64,000 bases of DNA from Harmothoe impar (Eukaryota; Annelida; Polychaeta; Phyllodocida; Polynoidae), in NCBI GenBank assembly GCA_947462335.1, contig OX381713.1, forward strand, positions 19,336,381 to 19,400,380, read 5' to 3'. Both the position numbers and the translations under genes were made by a program. Below are positions 1 through 11,555 of this stretch, one piece after another; position 1 is the stretch's first letter; each line of letters starts with the position of its first letter. The notes beneath the pieces are model-generated. The model was given only the letters and a program-made list of their open reading frames with translations, was not told where the DNA came from and did not search any database.

Positions 1-262
1 GTCTCTCTGGTTACACATGTTTTTCGCTAGGCTAGGTAAGAAGAGTAACGAATGAAAGCATGTGGACACAAATGCTTTTAGGCTGATATTCATCACTTAA
101 ACTGGTCTTACTCGAGCCTAAATCAAAACAGCATAATTATGTGGTTTGTTAAGACTTTTATACCCATACATATGAATAACCACCAACAAGAGACAAGGCT
201 CTTACCAGACATAGCTCTGACCATCTCAGTCAGCATCAGTCAGCTTTGTAGCAGATCCAGCA
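1..262. other. unannotated noncoding sequence
   Basis: No coding, RNA or repeat signal was recognised. It lies just beyond the C-terminal end of the Penelope-like fragment and may include that element's 3' untranslated sequence. Confidence 0.4.
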
Positions 263-960
263 TTATTGGTAATGCTTGATTTGCGGAGAAGTGGGGGTCT
301 TTGGCCTAGGACTAGTTTCGTCTAGTAAGTTTAACCCATTTGATGTGATGTTGCACAGGCAGTGCATCCACTGTCTTTCCTGCACATAGAGCTCCAAGAT
401 TCCAGCAGGAGATCTTGGTAGGCTCTTGATAAGCTTAGCACTGTGATATCTAGTCATTTCCATCTTGATGGTTGTTATGGAGGAGGGGGGGGGGGCATAG
501 GTTGAAGTATCTACCAACCGGTTGATCTTGATTGATGTCTATGTCCCCACTGTGGCCCTGGAATCGGTTCACAATGCTTTCCAGGGTTCGGCCTATATAT
601 TGTATGCCACAGAATTTGCAAGTGATGGCATGGATGATGTTGCTGCTTTGACAGTTGACAGAAGTCAATGTCTTGAACTTCATACAGGTAGTAGTTGATT
701 TTATGAAGCCAGTTTTGTTAACTTTTGGGCAGTATTTACAGTTCAGTGGGGTGTTGCATGGGTACTTTCATTTGTGTGCGACCTTGGTTGTGGCTGTCTC
801 TTGGCTGGTGGATGCTCTCACAAGTTCATCACCTCGGCTTTTATTTCTCCCGTTGCCAAAGTTTGTGCATACTCATGTAGTCTTGAGATTTTTTGTTTGG
901 TCCCAGTTCTCTGTGAGAATTTGTTTTATTGGGAGTTGCTAGGATTGTGGGTAGTGATGA
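263..960 (-). pseudogene. Penelope-like element fragment, linker plus GIY-YIG endonuclease, broken
   Basis: Read on the minus strand, this is the C-terminal part of a Penelope-like retroelement polyprotein. Penelope elements combine a reverse transcriptase with a GIY-YIG nuclease that nicks the target DNA. In order I see: a linker piece with DELVRAS; a cysteine motif CKYCPKVNKTG (about 690-745); a second cysteine stretch with CKFCG; the GIY-YIG core CGIQYIGRT (about 581-611) followed by NRFQGH; then PVGRYFN. After a homopolymer G run near 485-495 the frame changes, and the tail continues in another frame ending in NGLNLLDE, typical of this family. An in-frame TGA near 768-770 interrupts the linker. 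No reverse transcriptase domain is present upstream, so the copy is truncated near 960, close to the start of an unrelated inverted-repeat element. It is certainly dead. Family assignment is from motif recognition. Confidence 0.85.
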
Positions 961-980
961 AATAAAATACGTTTGCTCTA

Positions 981-1264
981 CCTCAGTGGAGAAAGGTTGT
1001 AACTGAAAATGTTTTCAACTCAGTGGAGAAAGGTCATAACTGCTTTGTCTTGATCATGTGACCATACATACCATTTAATATGACTATTATAAAGTGTAAC
1101 TTTGCTAGATATAATCTAGAGGTATGGAACCAGTTTGTAGATTAAGTTAAAATGACATGCCTTCAATATTTCATAAATGAGAGAATTCCAAATACACCTA
1201 ATTTTCTAAAAGTGGAAATCTCGGAAAAAAAGAGATTTTCACTTACGACCTTTCTCCACTGAGG
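981..1264. mobile_element. short inverted-repeat element (MITE-like), CTCAGTGGAGAAAGG family
   Basis: The ends are inverted copies of CCTCAGTGGAGAAAGGT (981 onward; reverse complement ending at 1264), followed by GTAA-type sequence. A third copy lies inside in direct orientation at about 1018-1041. No coding capacity and no clear target duplication. The terminal motif has the same framework as the ends of the larger element at 5397-6251: 18 of 21 positions match. Confidence 0.7.
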
Positions 1265-4200
1265 TGACGGACTTTATGAGTTTTGTTTTTGGCTTCATTA
1301 GTTCAGAGTGGAGTTGAAGTTTCGTCCTTGTTAGAGAGTCTATGAGAAGTTTGCGTGGGTATTTTCTGCGCAAACTCGTGCAGATGTGTTTTACTCTATA
1401 TGTATAGCTAATAAATTGAGAGTATGGGATGGCTATGACTTCATGTATTAGGTGCTTAGAGGAGTATTAGAAGTAGTTGTGACTGTCGGTGCTGCTTTGA
1501 TGCCCTCAGGAGTTGGGATGTTGTGTAGAGACCTATAAGGACATCAACCCACACTCTGCTAGGAGAGTGGGCCTGACTGGATGCAGGAAGTGAAGTCAAA
1601 GACTAAATCACTGTGCTCTGATTGGTCAGAGCCAATGGGTAACCACGGTACACATAAGCATAGAGAGCCTTGTCAACAAGGCATTCCGTGGTTGTGTAAG
1701 GTGGGGATAAGAAGTCATTTTCTGTTTCCACATGATTTGTAATGCTATTCATGCAGTCAGACCATGCAAACCTCCTGTCCCAACAATCCTAATCCAGTTC
1801 CTGATCACTTTCCAAAAACAGAGAATAGTCCAGACAACACACACATCATATTTGATTCATACCAAGTGTGTCCAAACTAGAATGTAGCTGAGGTTTTAAG
1901 GCATTATAGCAGAACACAACACAAATCGGAGTGATAATCTATGTAGGGAATATGTATCAAGATGACTGGGAATGTCTTGTCCTAAACACCAGCAGCATCC
2001 CCTAATGGTGGTTGATAAGTCTCTACACTTCACCAATCTCTGCCTGCCTCATACCTAATGCCCTCTATCTGAGCTGAATCCAACATAATAGTCCCATCCA
2101 TCTCTGTTTGTTGGCTCTGAATCGTGGGTGGGGCCTTTCTCCATACTAGTCCCTACAAGAATACCCCATCCATCTTTCGGTGCATGCTCTGTTCAGCTTC
2201 TCTTGCAGCCTTTCACTGCACAAAAGGTCCGCAGTGAAAGTGGAGGATTTGGTGTAGTGATTGCTAAGTGTATTAGCCGTAGATTCACCAATGGTCATTG
2301 ATGGGACTTAATGAATATTGAATGTGTTTTCCTGCATAGAATTCCGTAATTTCCACATTCTCTTCTCCACAGACCATTGATGGGAATAAATGAATATCAT
2401 GTGTTTTCCTACATGGAAGTACCAAGTTCCCAAATATAAACATATTTCTTAGAAAGCTTGGATAATGTTAAGACTTTTTTTCGGGGAGGAGCAAACTTCT
2501 TATCTTATGTCATTGCAGTGGCAGCAAGTCACAGAACATTACCACCTGTTCCCACAATCAGGTGTCAGCATACAGATGCTACAGCAGTGAAGCAGCACAG
2601 TAAAGCCATCTGCAGGCAAACCCATTTGCGACAGCAATGATCTTTTAGTAAGAAGTGGGAAACACATATGACAGAGTTTCTGCACCTAACCTTTCCGGAA
2701 GTCACCAACTTAATGGATGCTGCATCGCAAAGGTCTGCACTAGAAAACACCAGCATTCACAGATGTTGTAGGCCAATACTCATCATTCATGCATAATGCT
2801 ATACTTACACTTATTACTGCATAAGACTATAAGAATTATACTTTGCATGAAGGAATTATACTTTGCATCCGGTTAAATCAAGTGTACATATCTGTGGCTT
2901 TATCATCATCCTGATGAAGAGCAGTATTGATTAAGAAAATCAGTGTATGATAGTATAATAGTACTATCAAAGGTTATAAATCAATGCACAATGAACGAAA
3001 CCTTCTTTTGATGTTAATCCTTTGTCACATGCCATTCAGATGAAACCTCATACAATGCTGACCTTCATGGGTTTAAGATATTTTAAACTTCGGCCACTCA
3101 ACTAAGGAACGGGCTGTTTTTGCATAAAAAATAGTTTTAGCAGTTAGCAGTTTAAGGACATGTCTATGTTCTGAAAATTATAGTTATTTCTCAAGAAATA
3201 CATTGCTGATATTATAAGCTTGTATTTCAGACCAAACGTACTTATGTTTATCCATAATCCGTCAAAATTCAAACTACAAAATAAATCTCTAAACCTAATT
3301 ACTGTGACGCATGTCATGTTGAGAAACCAGTTTTTTTTTCTTTTTTGATTGGCCTTGTTTAAATGTTCCATCAGCATTATCTGGCCTGCAGGCAAGCAAA
3401 AGCGGGATGCGTATGCAGTAAAGCCAACCCCCTCTATGTTACCTTCACATATGGTGAAACCCATTGTCAAAGGTCACTAAAGATTTGAGGCTGCACTCAC
3501 GCCTTTTCTCTGTAGGAATTTGAGGTGATGAGGTCTCACAACACATAACTGAGAAGGAACTCTCTGTTTTTTCGTTTGAATGTGTTTTGATGTGCTCTTG
3601 ATATTGAGTTGTTAGTGCAGTCAATACGACAAATGCAATTAACGACCTTTGATATTTTAGTTGATGATATTCCTTGGGTGACAAAGTTTTGATATGTAAA
3701 GCTTTACCCTTGCCCTTACCCTTTACCCTAACTTTAGTAGGAGGTACAGTATGTTGTGACTCTGCTAAGGAAGCCTATCACAGTTGCGGACTCCTACATG
3801 TTGTGTGTTATACTGTAAAGATCAATGTTACAATTGAGCCAGTGATAACACTCACATATTTCTTCATATCATTATCACAATAATTATGTAAGCCCCTTAT
3901 GCAGCTAACATTTGATTGTACACTTTATCTTTTACATTCTTGTTCACAATAGTAAGGATATAATTTATCATCTAATTGTTGCATGATTGTGTGTAAAAAA
4001 ACATCATTATCTATATTTTTATTGCTATTGTGACTGATACTGGGACCCTTTTTTAAATCTTCAGCCCTTAAGGAACACATCCCAGCCCCACAGATGTGCC
4101 CTTCTACGCAGATGGCTGTCACCTTTATTTCACTTCATCACCTCTCTAGGGGTCTTATGGCTGGCCCTTGCCCATAGCTGCTATTGTGTTATATATAACA

Positions 4201-4667
4201 GGGTCCATATGTCACTCTATAGGTCCCATGGCAGCATACTGTCAGATGTGTTTCCGCACACTTATGCAGTGTATAAGAATGATGGGATGATACCAAAGGA
4301 AGCCATCATGCAGGATGCCTCCTGCCATTGTTCATCTCTGTAACACTGTTCTCATGCTATCCACAGATTCCTCTTTAAAGCACCTCAATATCAATGTAAA
4401 TAATGAATTGAAATTTATCGTAGAGAGTAAAGGTGTCCCTATCCAACGTTGTGATTACATTCTGTTTATATGTATCCTGAAAATATCCAATGAATACAAT
4501 ATACAGAATTAGTTTCATTGGATGTCTGCAATACATATATGGCCATTCCGACAAAATGATAAAGAATGTAATCCTGGACGGTTTTGTATGGAACATTACT
4601 AAATAATCATGTAGGTAGATATTTGCCCCCATATCTTCACACAAGTACTCGCTATCTTGGTAGTTTC
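1265..4667. other. noncoding stretch with minor local repeats
   Basis: No exon with recognisable homology was seen. The minus-strand reading frame at about 3445-3684 has HIKTH and Cys-Cys spacing that faintly recalls C2H2 zinc fingers, but the key cysteines are missing. A short run of CCTTACCCTTTACCC type lies at about 3705-3730. A small diverged tandem duplication is listed separately. Confidence 0.4.
2294..2417. repeat. two-copy diverged tandem duplication, period about 79 bp
   Basis: CATTGATGGGA, followed by AATGAATAT and TGTGTTTTCCT, occurs at about 2294-2341 and again at about 2373-2417, in direct orientation with small differences. Confidence 0.6.
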
Positions 4668-4808
4668 AGGCTTTATAACTAAAGAAGCTAATGAGAAATG
4701 CAACACTTCATGTTACAAGTTCCTTTGGCACACAGATAATAACTTCCTGGCTGTGGTAACTTCAAACCCTTAGAGGCCACAGTTCTGGATAATGACCTTG
4801 TGTTATCC
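4668..4808 (-). repeat. block H, copy 1 (inverted relative to copy 2)
   Basis: The reverse complement matches 11418-11555 over about 140 bp. Shared landmarks in order: AAGGTCATTATCCAGA, CTCTAAGGGTT, CTTGTAAC, TTGCAT and CTCATTAG. This is the only block family found in opposite orientations. No coding signal and no terminal repeats. Confidence 0.75.
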
Positions 4809-5396
4809 AAAGGTGTGCCGGTAGTCAGTGCTCTACTATTATACCCTAGTTGGATATCATTTACTAATTACTTCCTACTAGTCTACTCTTTCTCTTGGGT
4901 GCCTTAAAACATATCAACATCATAGTGCCTTCAACTCTTTCTTGTTCTTACGTAGTAGATATTTAATGTCAGCACCGGTATGTGTATAATGTCAGATATC
5001 GAAAAACTGTTTTACTGTTTTTTTCCACTTTATATATATAGTAGATGAGTTGCCTCCAATGACTCAGTGACAGCAAGTTTAACAATGGGATGAGGTGTCA
5101 CTCCCTTAAGTTCTGGCTCTACTTCACATTTAGTGTTGCTGATTAGACATGCCAGCCTCTCCCATTTCCATATTTATGGTTTGACCCAGCTAGTTCTCAT
5201 TCCAGCGACACCTATAACACGGTGCCCAAAAGGTCAGACTAGTCTAACAGTTCTGTATCTTATTCCACGTAAAACAACGGTGTATAGTGATAGCACTACT
5301 CTTGATAGGGATATAGTATAGACTCCTATTATCCTTACATTATTGTCCCTTCAAGGAACTTATTGGAACCACAGTAAATACAATCTTGTATACAAT

Positions 5397-6251
5397 TCGT
5401 CGCCTCAGTATACAAAGGTCGTAAGTGAAAAAATTGGATTTTTTTTTTATTCTTTAATATTTTTCTTTATCCAATAAATTTTTGACAATTTTTGGAATTT
5501 TTCAAAAATGACCTTTTTCTGGGAGGTTAGAGCTCAGTATACAAAGGTCGTAACTGAGAAAATGATGTTTTTCTCAGTATACAAAGGTCGTTTACAAGTG
5601 ATGTGGGAATTGTAACCGCAATGTATTTTATCATTAAAACAAGTGATTTTGTGTGTTTTTTCTAACCATTCTATATCATTCCTATTGTATAGGTACATTT
5701 TTTATATTTTTACAAAAATATGCTAACTTTCAAGTGTGAAGGCCTGGGGTGAATTTAATGGGAAAATGACTAAAATATCTTATTTTAGCCGAAATTTCAC
5801 TGTTGCTAGGCAACAGCACTTTGTGTATAATTCTTTTAAGTGATATAAGCAACTAAATATATAAACAATTCATTTAGTGACCATTAGGCTTGAATTAATC
5901 AACTATTTGGGCATTTGTTTACAATTTTGAACTGAGGAAATCACTTACAACCTTTGTATTCTGAATAGATGTACAAAAATATACATGCAATTCAGTATAC
6001 AAAGGTTGTAAGCAATTTTCCTCTTTTTTCCCCAATTATTGCCATATTACCTAAGGAATTAGGTAAGATATTTTAGTATCATTCATATAATTTGTTTTTA
6101 GTTATTGTTGTTTACATGGAGGATGATTTCTGGGGCAATATACCATGCATTTTAGAAATTACAGCCTGATGATTAAATTGATTTTTCTTATTTTGCTTAT
6201 ATCTGAAAACATGAATTTTCCACTTATGACCTTTGTATACTGAGGCGACGA
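5397..6251. mobile_element. 855-bp inverted-repeat element, CTCAGTATACAAAGG family
   Basis: The left end TCGTCGCCTCAGTATACAAA (5397) is repeated inverted at the right end, finishing near 6251, and the match runs on through AGGTCGTAAGTG with one change. Further copies of the CAGTATACAAAGGT core lie inside: direct at about 5533-5556, 5572-5590 and 5989-6012, and inverted at about 5942-5964. No transposase-like reading frame. The repeated subterminal motif is a pattern known from transposase-binding sites of DNA transposons. The superfamily is unassigned and no target duplication is clear. Confidence 0.75.
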
Positions 6252-6287
6252 GTCATGTAAATAAGGTTTGAAGTTTCTGTAAACTTA

Positions 6288-6527
6288 GACCAAAACAAAG
6301 GATCAGGGCACCTGACCAACCCTATGTAAATAGGGCCGACCCTACTTTTTTTTATACAATTCTGATTATCTTGTGTATTTCTATCCCTTTTGATCGATTT
6401 TAGGGTTTGCAGAGAGGCTGGCTAGTACATTCATGTTTTAAAAGAAAAGATGATATTTAAAAAATCCGACCTACCGACCCTACATTTTCCTCCCATGTTA
6501 CCTGAAATAAACTTTTTTTTGCCTTAG
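6288..6527. mobile_element. MITE, GTTTCAGGT family, copy 1
   Basis: Matches the elements at 8855-9987 and 29226-29527. Shared parts are AAATAGGGCCGACCCTAC near the left end, CCGACCTACCGACCCTACA near the right, and an inverted end reading GGCAAAAAAAAGTTTATTTC on the opposite strand. The left terminus is diverged. Noncoding. Confidence 0.7.
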
Positions 6528-8454
6528 CCCAAATATCAAAGGTGAATTACTTCAGACATACCCAAGAAACACACAGTTAGAAGATGAGCACAATCTCATG
6601 ATTAATTAGTTTAGGTTATCATGTGAATTTAGGAGAAACAGTGGTGGTCTCCCGAACTACCCAGTCAGTTTGTATACTTCACTACAAACACAGTTTCTGC
6701 CCAATATTTCAGGTAGCTGATAGATCATATTGCCGTTACCACTTTTAGATAAGTCCATGCTTATCAAAACAAGACAGACTGTATGATTATTATAACACTA
6801 GAGGGAACTCACGATTCCACACAATATTGTATCTATTGCCTTGTCAAATATCAAAATAACATGTTTCCTCTCTTTGCTCTCTGTCTGTATTCACATGGTG
6901 GGGGCCAAATCATTTATGATGGTAGGCCCCTTTAGGTTAGGGATCAAGTATACAGACTACTAAATAAGTATTATTTTCTTAAATATCTAGGATATTGGCT
7001 TAGTCACGGCTGAGCACATGCACTCATCTACCAACTCGTGATCAGCCTAGACTGTCGCCTGTCAAAAACCACACACAATTCCTTTAAGAAGATAGAGTCA
7101 ACAGCAGAGGAATCATTAGAGATTCATGAATGAATGGATTATAAATTGCAAGCCTAGACAATAACGTTTAAAGGGGAATGGTTCGCCAGTCACCTAGCGA
7201 ACCCCATCCTGCTGAGCACATCCCACAACAGTCTAATATCTGTTGTTTGTGTTAATTAGTGTCAGGGCCATATTAAACTGGTGGAGGGAACAGATAATAT
7301 TTGATACAATCTGAGTCTGCCAGGATATGTAAACATAAACTACATGGGATTAGAAGAGCCACAGGGGACCTAAAAATGTGCCCCTTTAAGTAATTTCTCT
7401 TGGAAAACGAGAATGTCTGTATTGTCTGATTACACAATGGGCCGGATGTGCCTTTCTATAGCAGGATTACAAAGCATCATTCTGCTACACTTTATGATAC
7501 ACTTTATCCCACCATCTCTGCACCGGCCTTGAGGATGAATGAGTAATGGGCTGAGGGCTAAATGATTTAGCAGCACATGTCCATTCTGGTAAACTATATC
7601 CTATCATCTCTATATTAAGGATGGGTGGGCATTTAATAGGTATGGTTAGATGATACTCATCATTACAAATTATCAGTGGCAGATGTAGATGAAGATGGCT
7701 TCCACTACTGAGCGTATATATATTTGCCATCCCTGTCATTACCCATTATGAATATAGCACTGCTTTGGAAGATGACTGCATAGACAAAAGGAAATGGAAT
7801 GGAAAGGGCACACATGGAAAATAGGGGATTGTGCAGTCGATTTTCTGCCCTCATTCTGCCCTCAATCTAGGATAATTCCCCCAGAGATGAGATTATATAT
7901 TCTTTGTCAATATTCCCCCACCAACAGCATTTAACCCCAGAAATATCAGCTATTTTTATCCAATAGTGCTATCTATACCATCTATTTGTATCCAATAGTG
8001 CAAATAATACTTGTTAACTGATATTCAATTGCATCTTTGTATTATTATTTGGAGGGACCTTGGCCTGGGTGCATGTACTATAGACCAATGCAGCAAGAAA
8101 GCGTCACTTTTTTCTTAATAAATAAAATTGTGTTTACGATGGTTTTAACAGAATCCTTATAACATTGTCTGTAATGGCTATGTTTGTTAACGCCTTATAT
8201 CAGAGAATTCACAGGACAATTATCTTTCAAATAGTGTATATTATATTGTAGGATTTTGAGATTACGTTTATTAATTTGTCGGTCATGATTCAGAAATGTT
8301 CAAAAACTTTATCAACAACTTTTCTGAAAAGTCACCCTTTCTTGCTGCATTGGTCTATAGGGGAGGCTGGCAGGGGGAGATGCCACAGATGCCGGAAGGA
8401 TGGGCATTATTCTCCCATCCTTTCAGATGGCCCCTGTGATATTCAATCTTTCAG
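6528..8454. other. unannotated noncoding sequence
   Basis: No gene, RNA or long repeat recognised. Small features only: a GGTTCGC/GCGAACC hairpin near 7182-7205 and a repeated ATCCAATAGTGC near 7955-8000. Confidence 0.4.
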
Positions 8455-8854
8455 TCATCAGCCCTGTCATGGGCCTGGCTTCTAGGTAGCAAGGTCCCTG
8501 CCTGTCTGCATACAGATGCAGCTCTTTGACCCTAGGGCTCCCATTTGTCGACCACTCACCTCCTGTAAACCCTCATAATTATACTACCAACTACCTGCTG
8601 CTGGTAATATATTGGATGTCTTCCCTACGAGAGGCTTAGTAGCCAGGTATCCAAATACAATTAGCTTTGATTTCGAAGGTAAACAGTTAGCAGGTAATCA
8701 ATGTAGTCATAATACTACTTTACATAGTATGATAAAATGCTTTGTCCCTAACCTGCGTACTCTGGTGCTGCACACAATGCGCTCATTACATGTCATTGCT
8801 TTTGGCCACCCACACATACTGCAACCACAACAGAACCATCGTCCCTGATGGTGA
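8455..8854 (+). repeat. block J, copy 1
   Basis: Homologous to 23965-24260 and 31028-31500 on the same strand. Landmarks: CATACAGATGCAG, then TGACCCTAGGGCTCC, ATTTGT, CCTGTA and CCCTCA; further on, TCCCTAACCTGCGT, CTCTGGTG and GCGCTCATTACA. The right edge abuts a MITE at 8855. Confidence 0.75.
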
Positions 8855-9210
8855 GGCAAATAAAAGGTTTGTTTCAGGTAACATGGCAAAAGAAATGTAG
8901 GGTCGGTACACTGTAAAAAGTCGTTGTTCGTGAACAGCAAAATTTGCTGTAAGTGTACAGTACTTTAGCTGTAAATAATAATACAGCAAATTCTACTGTA
9001 CATGTACAATTCTGTTACTGTAGATGCAGGTTATGGTAGTGACTTATAGGTCTACAGTACTTTTCCCTATAATATGTACACGAGAGGTCGTGGGATCGAT
9101 CCTAGGTCTAGCTTCCCCTCATCAGGGATCTTTAGCAACAAGGCTGTAGCTTATTTTAATACAGACATGGCAGAGGTAGCTTATATCCCAATATGACCAT
9201 TTGTAACACC

Positions 9211-9282
9211 GGCTCTGTGGCACAACGGATCAGCGCCTGTCCCCAACACCACAGGTGGTGAGTTCAATCCTTGGTGGAGCCA
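9211..9282 (+). repeat. tRNA-Arg-derived unit 1 (SINE-like)
   Basis: Starts GGCTCTGTGGCACAACGGAT, close to the 5' half and A-box of tRNA-Arg(UCU), and ends AGTTCAATCC then TTGGTGGAGCC, resembling a B-box and acceptor 3' strand. The anticodon arm is not canonical and the T-loop lacks a base, so it is not a working tRNA. It lies in a unit of about 237 bp that is repeated once, starting near 9183 and 9420. Confidence 0.7.
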
Positions 9283-9447
9283 CTTCCCTTGTTTCACCTA
9301 CGTCCACCTAAAATTCGTTTTTCCCTCACATGGATGAATTAAAAATATCACCAGCACCGGGAGGCGAACCCCAGACCTTTACAAATTGTTATTAATCAGT
9401 TGAGAAGTAGAGTAGAGATATATCCCAATATGAATGTTTGTAACACC

Positions 9448-9519
9448 GGCTCTGTGGCACAACGGATCAGTGCCTGTCTACAACACCACAGGTGGTGAGT
9501 TCAATCCTTGGTGGAGCCA
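9448..9519 (+). repeat. tRNA-Arg-derived unit 2 (SINE-like)
   Basis: Second copy of the unit at 9211-9282, offset by 237 bp. It has the same A-box and B-box-like stretches and the same downstream CACCTAAAATTCGTTTTTCC tail. The two copies differ at scattered positions, so the duplication is not very recent. Confidence 0.7.
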
Positions 9520-9987
9520 CTTCTCTTGTTTCACCTACATCCACCTAAAATTCGTTTTTCCCTCACATGGATGGTTAAAAATGTCACCAGCACTGGGAGG
9601 TGACCCCAGGACCTTCAGACTATGATTTACAATCAATTTTGCTGTACAGTAACAGAAGATTCTGCTGTCCCTATACAGTACATAGTGCTGTAAATATACA
9701 AAAGCTGACTTGCTGTAGGTCTACAGCACAATCTACTGGAACCAAAGTTACCCCCAGTATTTGGTGTACAGGACCACTACTTACTTCTAACAGTGTAGGT
9801 CAGATTTTTTTTTTTAACATTTTTTTAAAACATGAAGGTACTAACCCACCTCTCCGAAGACCCTAAAATTGACCAAAAAATGGTAAAAACATGAAAATTT
9901 CTTCAAAATTGCATAAAAATACCGTAGGGTTGGCCCTGTTTTGATGGGGTCGGTCGGGTGACCTGAAACAAACCTTTTTTTTGGCCT

Positions 9988-10454
9988 GGCTTGAGAACCA
10001 GCAGCACCTGTTGCCAGTGCTCTTGATATAATCACATAAACCTGATTTATGTATCTTACTGGTATTGATGGATGGTGGTAGGAACAGATGAGCATCATGT
10101 AAGCCGCAGGAATGGCATTGCGCTGGGAAGATTTGTTGTCAGGGCCCAGGTGTGAATACAGCATGAGTGTTAGCAGTGCAGACACTGTACAGTCTTTGGT
10201 GTTGCATTTTATGGTCCTTGGAACTGAGGCACCACTATGTCCTGGTCATTGCTGACTGGCAGTAGGTTCAATGTTATGGATACCTGTTATCTACACTGAA
10301 AACCCTAGTGGGGGGGGGGGGGAGTGATCAAGGGTGATTACATTTTGTCATGACCGTACTGATGACGCCTGTGATTACTTGTTTGTTAGTTTGTGATTCC
10401 TTTATCGATCCTGCAAATACATAGGGCCAGGTCCAGTTTTTGCACTGCAGCTAA

Positions 10455-10544
<90 letters not shown>

Positions 10545-10839
10545 TATATATATATCAGAAGATGTTCATCATGATAAATATACATTCAATTACCCTAAGG
10601 GATAGGATACAGTTCTTTATATAATATGATAATTATATGATTTAATATCTTCTTCAATAGAACTCTTTTTCAGACTGAATTACTACAGCATATATCATTA
10701 ACTTATTGCCAATTTCCATCACTCCTCGAGTGGCTTACACAATCAGGGAGTTTCCATTCATGGAATCTCCTATAAATAACCCTTCCATTACCCTAAGTAT
10801 GACTTATTTTGGGCTAATGGATATGTAGCTCGGTGGCCT
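9988..10839. other. noncoding sequence with a G run and a TA microsatellite
   Basis: No gene seen. A poly-G run lies at about 10310-10323. The microsatellite is listed separately. Confidence 0.4.
10460..10541. repeat. (TA)n microsatellite
   Basis: About 41 uninterrupted TA dinucleotides. A translated tyrosine-isoleucine run here is an artefact. Confidence 0.97.
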
Positions 10840-10945
10840 GTTGCTAAAAGAACCACCTTCCCTTCACCGCTATTCTCAAACCGAATTTGCTCCAGTAACT
10901 GGTACTATGTGCCATTCACTCTCCTAAATATGTGAGGCCTGTTAT
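10840..10945 (+). repeat. block G, copy 1
   Basis: Resembles 31930-32030 on the same strand: AACCACCTTCC, TTCAC, GAATTTGCTCCAGTAA and GCCATTCACTCTCCT. Moderate similarity, short block. Confidence 0.5.
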
Positions 10946-11417
10946 CCGTGTTACCCATTAATTACCCTTTTTCTTTCATGACCAATGGTGATTTTAACCA
11001 GATTGAATTTAGATCGAAGGAGCATGCATATACATGTAACCCATGAGCCTATCTATGTATATGAATCTATATATAGTTCAAGCATTCGTCAATTTCTGAT
11101 GATTTCTTTTGTCTATGATGTCCAGCCTCGACCATTACAACTTAGAGGAACTGTATACCACAGGCTTAATAGGATGTTTTGTGGCATCCTGGTTACCTAC
11201 CTTGGTATTAACAACTGATTACTAATTAATTAGAGGTGGGATTAGGAACCTGCCTAATTATCTGAAAGAGATATCATGCAAATAACCTCCATGAAGGTTT
11301 GCATCTTAATACTACAGGTTTGAGAAGGTAGGTAGCAGTACGAAGCAATTAGAGAAGGATACCCAACGTGGGTGTCATGGCAGAGTAATTACAACCAGTC
11401 CATCCTGAGGTGCAAAC

Positions 11418-11555
11418 ACATAACCCAAGGTCATTATCCAGATAATGTGGTCTCTAAGGGTTCTTAGCTATCACATGAAGGAGACTTACTATTTGGATGA
11501 TGAAGGAGCTTGTAACGTGACATCTTGCATTCCTCATTAGTTTATGTAGCTAAGC
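11418..11555 (+). repeat. block H, copy 2
   Basis: Inverted partner of 4668-4808; landmarks are given there. Noncoding. Confidence 0.75.

Larger units (their letters stand above)
8909..9795. mobile_element. 887-bp CACTG-ended DNA transposon, non-autonomous
   Basis: Inverted ends CACTGTAAAAAGT (left) and CACTGTTAGAAGT (right, opposite strand) are flanked by a TA duplication (8907-8908 and 9796-9797). CACTG-type ends, a 2-3-bp target duplication and many short subterminal motifs are known features of animal EnSpm/CACTA-like elements. Here CTGTA/TACAG recurs many times in about 8950-9060 and 9640-9740. No transposase is encoded. The middle is occupied by two tRNA-Arg-like units and a further tRNA-like B-box near 9086-9110. 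Confidence 0.8.
8855..9987. mobile_element. MITE, GTTTCAGGT family, copy 2, split by a nested insertion
   Basis: The left part, 8855-8908, reads GGCAAATAAAAGGTTTGTTT then CAGGTAACATGG and GTAGGGTCGGTA. The right part, 9796-9987, ends GGGTGACCTGAAACAAACC then TTTTTTTTGGCCT. Joined, the two parts give the same layout as 29226-29527. The interruption is the CACTG element at 8909-9795. Confidence 0.85.

Noticed and set aside
3445..3684. Possible degenerate C2H2 zinc-finger exon on the minus strand
   Set aside because: HIKTH spacing is suggestive, but the paired cysteines are absent and only one weak finger is visible.
3705..3730. CCCTTACCCTTTACCC telomere-like run
   Set aside because: Too short and irregular.
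7168..7390. MITE bounded by TTAAAGGGG and CCCCTTTAA
   Set aside because: Only about 9 bp are inverted and the flanks show no duplication.
9211..9519. Functional tRNA-Arg genes
   Set aside because: Anticodon arm and T-arm are not canonical; the units are a SINE-like duplication.
10393..10605. Open frame with a Tyr-Ile run
   Set aside because: Translation of the TA microsatellite.
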